Positions 32,566 through 40,508 of a DNA stretch of 64,000 nucleotides are shown here, piece by piece (within the stretch, counting starts at the first letter, position 1; the number at the start of each line of letters is the position of its first letter). Source of the stretch: Lachnospiraceae bacterium (lineage in GTDB: Bacteria; Bacillota; Clostridia; Lachnospirales; Lachnospiraceae); contig JAMPGL010000002.1 of assembly GCA_023663945.1 (NCBI GenBank), positions 1 through 64,000 of the forward strand, in the 5' to 3' direction. Under the pieces are notes generated by a model. The model was not told where the DNA came from, did not search any database, and saw only the letters and a list, made by a program, of their open reading frames with translations. The position numbers were made by a program, and so were the translations under genes.

Positions 32566-34408
32566 TCAACAAAAAAGTGCAATCATGCATCTGTCCGGAC
32601 CGGCTCAGGTAATTGCCGGTCCCGGCAGCGGCAAAACGTATACGATCATTCAGCGAATCCTTTATCTTGTTCAAAAATGTCAGATAGATCCCGGCAAAAT
32701 TCTTGTAATTACCTACACCAAAGCGGCGGCAGAAGAGATGAGAAACAGATTCCGGCTTGCGGTATCCCAAAACCGGAAGGATTTTGTTCAGTCAGATAAT
32801 GATTCTTTGATTTCTTATGAAAGAGTGCATTTCGGAACCTTTCACAGTATCTGCTTTCAGATTTTACGCCAGTCAGGCAAAAACGCCTTATCCTTAATCA
32901 GCGAATCCAAGAAACGCGAGCTGGTGAGACACCTCATGATAAACTACGGGCAGGAGGGACAGGATGGATGTGATAACCTGTACGATGCAGTGTCGGAAAT
33001 TTTAAACAAAATCAGCAGAGAAAAGAACCGAAAGACTGTTCCTAAGGAACAGGACACTGAGAAATATCTGAAAATTAAGAATCAATATGAACAATATTTA
33101 CAAGAGCAGAATTTGCTTGATTTCGATGATATGATCGTGAAATGTCTGGAGCTTTTAAATAGAGAACCTGCAATTTTGAAAAACTATCAGATGCAGTTTG
33201 AATATATTCTTGCCGATGAGTTCCAGGACATTAATTATCCGCAGTACCAAATCCTAAAGCTTTTGGCGGCTCCGCAGAATCACCTTTTTGTAGTGGGAGA
33301 CGATGATCAGGCAATTTACGGCTTTCGGGGAGCCGCTCCGGAAATTATGAAGCAGTTTTTGGCGGACTATCCGGAAGGGGTTTCGCTTATGCTGACCGAA
33401 AATTACCGCAGCGGAAGCCCCATCGTGTCTCTTGCAAAGGAAATGATACGCCAAAATAAAGACAGGTTTGACAAGCAATTTTATCCGATGAAAGAAGAAG
33501 GAACGGTAGCTTTAAAATGCTTTGAAAGCAGAAGGAGGGAGGAGGAGCATCTTCTTTTGCAGTTGAAATCCCTGACCGATGCGGAGCTTAACCGGACGGC
33601 TTTAATCTTAAGGACCAATATCGAGGCACAGCAATATCAGGAACTTTTGTGCATGTCCGGCGTTCCGGTAATGGGCAGAAAGACAGAGGGAACCAGACTG
33701 TATGACAGCTTTGTGCTTCGGGATATAACAGCGTTTTTAGCTTTTATTTATAATGGAAAGAAACGCAGTGATTTCCTTGGATTTATGAATAAGCCCAATC
33801 GGTTTCTGCTTCGGGAGGCATTTCCTGAGGATACGGTGTCCTTTGCAAACTTCAAACATTACTATGCTAGGAATCCTGAGATGCTGAAGAAGATGGAAAT
33901 CTTTTGGAGACAGCTCACTTTAGCCGGCGGATTAAGCGGTAAACTTGCTGTTTCCCTGTTCCGGGGAGCGCTGGGATATGACCGCTATTTGGAGGAAAAG
34001 GAGGGAACCCCGGCTCAAAAAAGACAGTGGCTTTCCTTCGCGGAGCAGGCAGAGGAGTTGTTCCAAGAGTATGCTCCGGGGACTGATATTCAGCAGTTTT
34101 TAAGAAAAAGAGAAGAAAAGGACAGCGTATCTGACAGGACAGATGCGGTCAGCCGGGAAGGAGTCAGAATCTGCACCATGCACGGTTCTAAAGGATTAGA
34201 ATTTGAGAGGGTATTTCTGCCGGATGTCAATGAGGGCGTTATTCCCGGAAAGCGGTGCACTGCCAGAGAAGACTTGGAGGAAGAAAGAAGGCTCCTGTAT
34301 GTCGCCATCACAAGAGCCGAAAAAGAGCTGGAAATCTATTATACCAAGGAGAGGGGAAGAACCATTTCAAGATACTTAAGAGGGCTTATTCGTCCTCAGC
34401 ATCCATAA
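32540..34408 (+). CDS. UvrD/PcrA-type SF1 DNA helicase
   Basis: 622 residues. Motifs in order: [14 protein letters not shown] (Walker A), [37 protein letters not shown] (Walker B, DEFQD), [43 protein letters not shown] and [11 protein letters not shown]. It is a 3'-5' SF1A repair helicase but shorter than PcrA (about 730), so it is a paralogue rather than the main PcrA. TTG starts at 32540 or 32549 overlap gltX. The 3' end overlaps the convergent DUF1292 gene by 23 bp. Confidence 0.88.
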   Translation: MSFLKTPSNQQKSAIMHLSGPAQVIAGPGSGKTYTIIQRILYLVQKCQIDPGKILVITYTKAAAEEMRNRFRLAVSQNRKDFVQSDNDSLISYERVHFGTFHSICFQILRQSGKNALSLISESKKRELVRHLMINYGQEGQDGCDNLYDAVSEILNKISREKNRKTVPKEQDTEKYLKIKNQYEQYLQEQNLLDFDDMIVKCLELLNREPAILKNYQMQFEYILADEFQDINYPQYQILKLLAAPQNHLFVVGDDDQAIYGFRGAAPEIMKQFLADYPEGVSLMLTENYRSGSPIVSLAKEMIRQNKDRFDKQFYPMKEEGTVALKCFESRRREEEHLLLQLKSLTDAELNRTALILRTNIEAQQYQELLCMSGVPVMGRKTEGTRLYDSFVLRDITAFLAFIYNGKKRSDFLGFMNKPNRFLLREAFPEDTVSFANFKHYYARNPEMLKKMEIFWRQLTLAGGLSGKLAVSLFRGALGYDRYLEEKEGTPAQKRQWLSFAEQAEELFQEYAPGTDIQQFLRKREEKDSVSDRTDAVSREGVRICTMHGSKGLEFERVFLPDVNEGVIPGKRCTAREDLEEERRLLYVAITRAEKELEIYYTKERGRTISRYLRGLIRPQHP

Positions 34409-34745
34409 GTTCATCAAACTCTGTATTATCCAGATACTCGTCAAAAGCATCCGATACCATATCATATTCGTCATCGTCATCAATATATTCAAGAATAGGC
34501 TCCTCGTTCGGGTCGTCTTCGTTCTCAAAGTAGCGGTAGAACCATACCAGCCCGTCATGATTTTCGCCGTCTTCATTTAACGGGAGCAGAACGATATAAT
34601 CCTTTTTGTTGACGGGAAGGATGGTGACGATGGCGCAGGTTACGCTGCTCCCGTCTTCCAGATCCAGCGTGACGGTCATCTCCTCATCCTGTTCTTCCGG
34701 CTGCAGCAAAAAGCCTTGCTCTGATCCGATTCTTTTTTTGCTCAT
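34386..34745 (-). CDS. DUF1292 family acidic protein
   Basis: 119 residues, very acidic, with the DUF1292 core (MTVTLDLEDGSSVTCAIVTI, YIVLLPLNEDG, VWFYRYFENEDDP, PILEYIDDDDEYDMVSDAF). The family is widespread in Firmicutes, cytosolic, of unknown role. It is the only minus-strand gene of the right-hand chromosome and is divergent from the GH13 gene. ATG preceded by AAAGGAG on the minus strand. Confidence 0.85.
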   Translation of the reverse strand: MSKKRIGSEQGFLLQPEEQDEEMTVTLDLEDGSSVTCAIVTILPVNKKDYIVLLPLNEDGENHDGLVWFYRYFENEDDPNEEPILEYIDDDDEYDMVSDAFDEYLDNTEFDELMDAEDE

Positions 34746-34940
34746 GAAATTCTCCTTTCAATTATGCCGATTTAAGTGATTTTATCTACATTTTACTAGC
34801 AGTATGGAAGCAATGCAATAAAATGTTTGACAATTTTTCTACACAGGAGGAAATGTTTGTGTTAAAATAAATAAGATCCGCCTGCTTCTTAGGCAGGACA
34901 GACAAAATAATATTGGTAATAGCAACACTAAGGAGGGTAA

Positions 34941-36854
34941 ATGGACTTAAATTGGAAAATCAGCAGTTTTAAGCCGTATGAACCCGGAGTGTTTCTTATC
35001 CGGAACGGCATCAGGTTTGCAGCAGAATTCTCCGGAAACAATGAATGCGGCATAATCTTATACGACTCAAAAGGACAAAAAACAAAAATTCCTTTTTCCC
35101 AAGAGGGAAGATGTGGAAATCTTTACGGTATTCAAATAGAGGGGGTGGAGACCCTTCCGCGGGGATACCAGTTTTATGACGGTAACGATATTGTAATGGA
35201 CAGTTACGCACAGACAGTGCACGGACTGGAAAAATGGGGCGGCAGGGACGGCGGAAAGCGTCCGCTGTGCGCAGGTTTTGATTCCGGCGGATTTGACTGG
35301 GAAGGGGATGCGCCGCTTGGGATTCCCTATGAAGATACCATTCTTTACGGATTAAATGTCAGGGCTTTTACCATGCACAAAAGTTCCGGAGTAATACACC
35401 GGGGAACTTTTGAAGGAGTGATTGAGAAGATTCCCTATCTGAAAAGCTTAGGGATTACAGCCGTGCTTTTGATGCCCTGTTACGAATACGAAGAATGCAT
35501 GACCCTGCCAGCAGGGGCAGGAACAACGGTATTATCCATCGACGGCAGGACAGGAAAAGAGGCTGAAATATCAAGGCTGGACTGCTGGGGATTTCGGAAG
35601 GGCTTTTACTTTGCGCCTAAGGCTTCCTACAGTGCGGGGGCGTCTCCCGTTCATTCTTTTCAGCAAATGGTAAAAGAGCTTCACCAAAACGGCATAGAAG
35701 TTATGATGCATTTTTATTTTCCGCCGGAGGTAAAGCAGAGTGATATACTGAGGATCCTCAAGCACTGGGTTTTGAAGTATCATATTGACGGGGCGCGGGT
35801 CAGCGGATTCCATATCCCATTTCGGATGCTGATGCAGGAAGGCTTTTTAAGTGACACAAAAATTTGGTGTGATTATATTCCGGATGAGGAAAAAGACGGC
35901 TGCCATAACGTTAAAAACTTTTCTTTCTCTCATGGTAATTATAAAAACGACATGCGCCGTTTCCTAAAGGGGGACGAAGGGTTTGTGGGCGCCGTGCTGA
36001 ATTACCAGCGTCAAAATCCCGCCGATTACGGAGTGATCAATTATTTCGCTGATTATGACGGATTCTCACTTTATGACTGCGTCAGCTATGAGCGGAAGCA
36101 TAACGAATTAAATGGGGAAGAAAACAGAGACGGAGCAGAACGGAATTATACATGGAACTGCGGAATCGAAGGGGAGACCAGAAAGAAAGCAGTTAGACGG
36201 CTGCGGTTAAAGCAGTTGAAGAATGCGCTAGCCCTTTTATTTTTCTCTCAGGGAACGCCGTTTTTATTCAGCGGCGATGAGTTTGGAAATTCAAGGCGGG
36301 GAAATAATAATTGTTATTGTCAGGACAATGCATCCGGCTGGATTGAATGGAAAGAGACAGACTTTGCAAAAGAGTTGTTATCCTATACCCGATTCCTTAT
36401 CGGGTTAAGGCGTGAGTACCGGATTCTGCATATGAAGCGGGAGATGAGCGTGATGGACACCAAATCCTGCGGTTATCCGGATATTTCTTATCATGGAATT
36501 GAGGCATGGAGGCCGGACTTAGGGCATATGAGCCGTATATTCGGCACAATGCTCTGCGGTCAGTATGCCGGAGAAGAACCGTTCTTTTACATTGCCTGCA
36601 ATATGCATTGGGAATCCCACCGCTTAGCGCTCCCGAAGCTTCCGCCGGAGCAGGCGTGGGTTAAGATTTCCGATACATCGGACTGTGACGAAGAAAACAG
36701 CGGGAAGGACATTTCTGCGATGACTGCGACAGAATCTGTCATTATAGTAAATGCCAGAAGCATTGTTTTGTTCCGTTCCGTGCCGGTTCCCTCAAGAGGG
36801 AAGCCGAGAGGCAGAAAACAGAAGGGAAGCAAATCATTTGAGGTTAAAGAATAA
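34941..36854 (+). CDS. GH13 isoamylase/GlgX-like protein with lost catalytic residues
   Basis: 637 residues with clear homology to glycogen debranching enzymes (GRDGGKRPL, DTILYGLNVRAFTMHKSSGV, VINYFADYDGFSLYDCVSYE, RKHNELNGEENRDG, GTPFLFSGDEFGNSR). The four GH13 motifs are degraded: motif I reads GIEVMMHFYF (no Asp/His), motif II HIDGARVSGF has Ser 288 where the Asp nucleophile belongs, motif III KIWCDYIP lacks the Glu acid/base, and motif IV reads DYDGF rather than HDGF. The frame is intact, so it is a probable pseudoenzyme rather than a pseudogene; a carbohydrate-binding or regulatory role is inferred. AAGGAGGG precedes the ATG. Confidence 0.8.
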   Translation: MDLNWKISSFKPYEPGVFLIRNGIRFAAEFSGNNECGIILYDSKGQKTKIPFSQEGRCGNLYGIQIEGVETLPRGYQFYDGNDIVMDSYAQTVHGLEKWGGRDGGKRPLCAGFDSGGFDWEGDAPLGIPYEDTILYGLNVRAFTMHKSSGVIHRGTFEGVIEKIPYLKSLGITAVLLMPCYEYEECMTLPAGAGTTVLSIDGRTGKEAEISRLDCWGFRKGFYFAPKASYSAGASPVHSFQQMVKELHQNGIEVMMHFYFPPEVKQSDILRILKHWVLKYHIDGARVSGFHIPFRMLMQEGFLSDTKIWCDYIPDEEKDGCHNVKNFSFSHGNYKNDMRRFLKGDEGFVGAVLNYQRQNPADYGVINYFADYDGFSLYDCVSYERKHNELNGEENRDGAERNYTWNCGIEGETRKKAVRRLRLKQLKNALALLFFSQGTPFLFSGDEFGNSRRGNNNCYCQDNASGWIEWKETDFAKELLSYTRFLIGLRREYRILHMKREMSVMDTKSCGYPDISYHGIEAWRPDLGHMSRIFGTMLCGQYAGEEPFFYIACNMHWESHRLALPKLPPEQAWVKISDTSDCDEENSGKDISAMTATESVIIVNARSIVLFRSVPVPSRGKPRGRKQKGSKSFEVKE

Positions 36855-36857
36855 GAT

Positions 36858-37400
36858 ATGAACGTTTGGAAACATTTTAAAACCATTACCTATCACAGAT
36901 ATCTGGTCATGCAGGGCTGTTTTAAGGTGGGGCTTTATAGGCAGGGGCTCCTTCACGACTTGTCCAAATACAGCCCCAGTGAATTTCTGGTAGGAGCCAG
37001 ATATTATCAAGGGAACAGAAGCCCCAACAATGCTGAGCGGGAGGCGATTGGATATTCCTCCGCGTGGCTGCATCATAAGGGGAGAAATAAGCATCACTAC
37101 GAGTACTGGGTGGATTACAGCACCAAAGAGATTGACGGCGGAATGGCTCCGGCGCCTATGCCTCCCAAGTATGTTGTGGAGATGCTGATGGACCGGATTG
37201 CGGCGTGCAAGGTATATAACGGCGATAAATATACTTCCGCCGCCCCGCTGAAATATTACTCACAGGGCAGGGAAAAGGCGCCTCTCCATCCGGACACGCG
37301 AAAGCTCCTAGAAAGGCTCCTTGTCATGCTGGCAAGGGAGGGCGAAGAGAAGACATTTTCTTATATCCGGAGAAAGGTTCTCAAAAACAGAAGAAGATAG
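36858..37400 (+). CDS. DUF5662 family protein
   Basis: 180 residues. The pattern MNVWKHFKTITYHRYLVMQG, LHDLSKYSPSEFLVGARYYQ and AWLHHKGRNKHHYEYW is that of DUF5662, common in gut Clostridia. HD/H-rich motifs (HDLSKYS, HHKGRNKHHYE) suggest a metal-binding helical fold of HD type, but the activity is unknown. It starts 3 bp after the GH13 gene and may be translated with it. Confidence 0.8.
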   Translation: MNVWKHFKTITYHRYLVMQGCFKVGLYRQGLLHDLSKYSPSEFLVGARYYQGNRSPNNAEREAIGYSSAWLHHKGRNKHHYEYWVDYSTKEIDGGMAPAPMPPKYVVEMLMDRIAACKVYNGDKYTSAAPLKYYSQGREKAPLHPDTRKLLERLLVMLAREGEEKTFSYIRRKVLKNRRR

Positions 37401-37479
37401 GGCGATAACTCTTTTTTGGCAGGTGCATATAATAAAGCATAGCATTGATATGACCGATACAAAAAGGAGTGATACTTTT

Positions 37480-37746
37480 ATGAATTATCTGATCTTAGTT
37501 TTACTGCTGCTTTGCTGCGGAAACGGAAGCGGTGCGCAGAGTGACTGCGGCTGTCAGAATCGTCAGGCTGACAGAGGATTCCGCGACAGAAATGAGCGTG
37601 AGCATGACTGCGGATGCAGAAATGATTCCAGACAGGAATCCCGGTTAGAACCCAGAACATTTATTTCTTATCCCAATCCAAACAGCAGTTCAAACTGCGG
37701 CTGTGAAGAATCCAGAAATAACAACGGATGTGACTGTGGAGGCTGA
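37480..37746 (+). CDS. small exported Cys-rich protein with CGC repeats
   Basis: 88 residues. A short hydrophobic N-terminus (MNYLILVLLLLCCG) precedes a polar Asn/Arg/Asp-rich chain with repeated Cys-Gly-Cys units: SDCGCQN, HDCGCRN, SNCGCEE and a final CDCGG. AAAGGAG is placed before the ATG; a longer frame from 37321 reads into the upstream gene and is rejected. Paired CGC units could bind metal or form disulfides; a spore or envelope peptide or a modified peptide precursor are possibilities without direct support. A terminator follows. Confidence 0.6.
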   Translation: MNYLILVLLLLCCGNGSGAQSDCGCQNRQADRGFRDRNEREHDCGCRNDSRQESRLEPRTFISYPNPNSSSNCGCEESRNNNGCDCGG

Positions 37747-37801
37747 TGACTGACTAAGACAGTCAGGAACTTTGCAAAAGATTAAAAATTTTTATGATGA
37801 A

Positions 37802-37856
37802 AAAAGTAGAATTGTCATGTATAATACACTATGTGGCAATTCTGCTTTTATTTTTT
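37802..37856 (+). terminator. terminator between the Cys-rich gene and gtrA
   Basis: AAAAGTAGAATTG (37802-37814) pairs with CAATTCTGCTTTT (37837-37849) with one G-U pair, around a 22-nt loop, followed by a T-rich run. The loop contains TATAATAC, so a promoter for gtrA may overlap it. Confidence 0.7.
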
Positions 37857-37876
37857 ATTAAGGAGTACTTATTTAA

Positions 37877-38302
37877 ATGAAACAGTTAATCAATCAGATC
37901 ATTAAATTTGGAATCGTGGGGCTTTTTTGTTTTTTTATTGATTTTGGAATTACAACAGGGCTTACCAATCTGTTTGGAGTCCACTACCTGATTTCCAAAT
38001 TTCTTGGTTTTGTAATCTCGGCGGTCGTAAATTATCTTTTAAGCATTAAATTTGTGTTTACCCACAAGAAGGAAATGGACAAGAAGAAGGAATTTACCGT
38101 TTTTCTGATTCTTTCCGCAATTGGTCTTGTGATCAATGAAATTGTGATGTACTTCTGCGTGGATGGAATTTATATGCACAGTCAGCCGCTTCAGAACCTT
38201 TTATCGGAGGATCTTATGATCATGGCTGCAACGATTATTGCAACCGGAGTGGTCATGGTTTATAACTTTATATCCAGAAAGCTGTTTCTGGAAAGGAAAT
38301 AA
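37877..38302 (+). CDS. GtrA-family small membrane protein
   Basis: 141 residues with four transmembrane helices (IIKFGIVGLFCFFIDFGITT; FLGFVISAVVNYLLSIKFVF; FLILSAIGLVINEIVMYFC; MAATIIATGVVMVYNFISRK) and the GtrA-family N-terminal pattern. GtrA-like proteins are thought to help move lipid-linked sugars across the membrane for surface polysaccharide or teichoic acid modification. AAGGAG lies before the ATG. No glycosyltransferase partner is adjacent. Confidence 0.85.
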   Translation: MKQLINQIIKFGIVGLFCFFIDFGITTGLTNLFGVHYLISKFLGFVISAVVNYLLSIKFVFTHKKEMDKKKEFTVFLILSAIGLVINEIVMYFCVDGIYMHSQPLQNLLSEDLMIMAATIIATGVVMVYNFISRKLFLERK

Positions 38303-38307
38303 CGCAT

Positions 38308-39051
38308 ATGGATCAGGAACGTTTTGACCGGATTCGGAATGCCGTCCTGTGCTCCGGCAGCGCCAAAAGCGGAATCGGCACCTATCAGGAGAAGACTCTT
38401 CACGCGATATTAAAGGATTACTACGCTCCAGATAAAGCAATGCAGGAGATTTCCGTGAACGGATATGTGGCAGACATTTTTACCGGAGACGAGATTATCG
38501 AAATACAGACCGGCAATCTTGGCAAAATGCGCAGTAAGCTGGAGAGACTGCTTCCAGTCTATCCGATTACGGTGGTCTATCCCATTGCCGGCGTTAAATA
38601 TCTTTTATGGATTGATGAGGAGACCGGGGAATGCCGAAAGCCCCGTAAAAGCACGGTAAAAGGCTCTGTTTACAGGGCTTTTTATGAGTTATGTCAAATT
38701 AAAGACTACCTGCTAGATCCAAATCTCAGCATCTGCATTCCGGTTCTTGAAATCCGGGAATACCGTCTGCTAAACGGCTGGAGCCGCGACCGCAAAAAAG
38801 GATCCTGCCGCTATGACAGGGTTCCGGACAAAATACTTGACGAGATTAATCTGCGCGGAAGGGAAGATTACCTTAGACTGATTCCGGATACCCTTTCAGA
38901 GCCTTTCACGGTCAGGGAATTTGCAAAGGCTGTCGGTGAGAATGAAAAGACGGCATCCAGAGCGTTGTATGCCTTGCGGGATATGCAGGTGGTATTAAGA
39001 TACGGCAAGGCAGGCAGGGCATATACCTATATTAGGAATCAGACGAAATAA
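38308..39051 (+). CDS. predicted PD-(D/E)XK-like protein with C-terminal winged helix
   Basis: 247 residues. The N-terminal half has YQEKTLHAILKDYYAPD, EISVNGYVADIFTGDEIIEI and QTGNLGKMRSKLERLL, an order (helix Glu, strand Asp, strand E-x-Q) that resembles PD-(D/E)XK nucleases; I recall it as a conserved hypothetical in Firmicutes. The C-terminus (EPFTVREFAKAVGENEKTAS, RALYALRDMQVV) is a winged helix. DNA binding and perhaps cleavage are inferred. It sits 5 bp after gtrA and 15 bp before miaB. Confidence 0.5.
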   Translation: MDQERFDRIRNAVLCSGSAKSGIGTYQEKTLHAILKDYYAPDKAMQEISVNGYVADIFTGDEIIEIQTGNLGKMRSKLERLLPVYPITVVYPIAGVKYLLWIDEETGECRKPRKSTVKGSVYRAFYELCQIKDYLLDPNLSICIPVLEIREYRLLNGWSRDRKKGSCRYDRVPDKILDEINLRGREDYLRLIPDTLSEPFTVREFAKAVGENEKTASRALYALRDMQVVLRYGKAGRAYTYIRNQTK

Positions 39052-39066
39052 GGAGTTTATGAATAG

Positions 39067-40497
39067 ATGAAAATTACGGACGAATTAACCGGGGCGGAAG
39101 AGACAGCGCGCCAGTATTCTTATATGGAAAAAGCAAAAGCTTATGTTGACGAGCTTGCAGAGACACTTGGCAGGCGGCCGACCTGCTGCGTGACCACCTT
39201 TGGGTGTCAGATGAACGCAAGGGATTCCGAAAAGCTCTCAGGAATTTTACAAAAAGCGGGCTATGAGCTGACGGAAGATGAAAATGCGGATTTTGTCATT
39301 TACAATACCTGTACCGTAAGAGATAACGCCAATCAGCGGGTTTATGGCCGTCTCGGGCATCTGGGCAGTATGAAAAGGACAAACCCGCACAAACGGATTG
39401 CCTTGTGCGGCTGTATGATGCAGGAGCCGTCCGTGATTGAAAAACTGCAAAAGAGTTACCGGTTTGTGGATTTGATTTTTGGCACGCATAATATTTACAA
39501 ATTTGCGGAGCTCTTGGTACATATGTTTGAAGCAAAAGGCATGGTCATTGACATCTGGGAAGGGACGGAACAGATTGTGGAGAATCTGCCCGTCAACCGG
39601 AAATATCCCTTTAAATCAGGGGTCAACATCATGTTTGGATGCAATAACTTCTGCAGCTACTGCATTGTTCCCTATGTCAGGGGAAGAGAGCGGAGCCGTA
39701 ATCCCCGGGATATTATCCGGGAGATTGAGGAGCTGGCGGCGGAGGGTGTTGTGGAGGTCATGCTGCTTGGTCAGAATGTAAATTCCTACGGGAAGAATTT
39801 AGACCAGCCGATTACCTTTGCACAGCTCCTTACAGAGGTTGAAAAGATTGAGGGCATCAAGCGGATTCGGTTTATGACCTCTCATCCCAAAGACCTTTCC
39901 GATGAACTGATTCAGGTGATGAAAAATTCCGCTAAAATCTGCCGTCATCTTCATCTGCCCTTACAGTCCGGCTCCACCCGGATCTTAAAGGCAATGAACC
40001 GGAAATATACCAGAGAGGATTATCTCTCTCTGGTAGAAAAATTAAAAAGAGAAATACCGGATCTGGCGATCACTACGGATATTATCGTGGGATTTCCGGG
40101 AGAGGAGCCTGCAGATGTGGATGAGACCATCGATATGGTCCGGCGGGTCAAATATGATAACGCATTTACCTTTCTCTATTCCAAGCGCACAGGGACGCCG
40201 GCATCCGTCATGGATAACCAAGTGCCGGAGGAACTTGCCAAAGAAGGCTTTGACAGGCTTTTAAAGGTCGTGCAGGATACAGCCAGAGAGCGGGTTATGC
40301 GCCTTGAAGGGCAGACGCTTGAGGCGCTTGTAGAGGAGGTCAACGAACAGGAAGAGGGGTTTGTGACCGGAAGATTATCCAACAATACCATCGTTCATTT
40401 TAAGGGGGATTCAAGCCTTATCGGCAAAATTGTGCCCGTATATCTAAAGGAATGCCGCGGGTTTTACTATCTGGGAGAGCGGTCTATGCCGCAGTAA
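39067..40497 (+). CDS. miaB: tRNA-2-methylthio-N6-dimethylallyladenosine synthase MiaB
   Basis: 476 residues. The N-terminal UPF0004 domain has three cluster Cys (TFGCQMN, NTCTVRDNA, CGCMMQEP). The radical SAM motif is CNNFCSYC near residue 195, followed by VPYVRGRERSR, and a C-terminal TRAM domain (LEALVEEVNEQEEGFVTGRL). It methylthiolates i6A37 in tRNA made by MiaA, encoded 4.6 kb downstream in the same run. Its stop lies 11 bp before the mutS start. Confidence 0.95.
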   Translation: MKITDELTGAEETARQYSYMEKAKAYVDELAETLGRRPTCCVTTFGCQMNARDSEKLSGILQKAGYELTEDENADFVIYNTCTVRDNANQRVYGRLGHLGSMKRTNPHKRIALCGCMMQEPSVIEKLQKSYRFVDLIFGTHNIYKFAELLVHMFEAKGMVIDIWEGTEQIVENLPVNRKYPFKSGVNIMFGCNNFCSYCIVPYVRGRERSRNPRDIIREIEELAAEGVVEVMLLGQNVNSYGKNLDQPITFAQLLTEVEKIEGIKRIRFMTSHPKDLSDELIQVMKNSAKICRHLHLPLQSGSTRILKAMNRKYTREDYLSLVEKLKREIPDLAITTDIIVGFPGEEPADVDETIDMVRRVKYDNAFTFLYSKRTGTPASVMDNQVPEELAKEGFDRLLKVVQDTARERVMRLEGQTLEALVEEVNEQEEGFVTGRLSNNTIVHFKGDSSLIGKIVPVYLKECRGFYYLGERSMPQ

Positions 40498-40508
40498 TGG
40501 AGGAAGAA

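Noticed and set aside
37321..37479. N-terminal extension of the Cys-rich protein
   Set aside because: It runs through the end of the DUF5662 gene; ATG 37480 has its own ribosome site and starts a hydrophobic leader.
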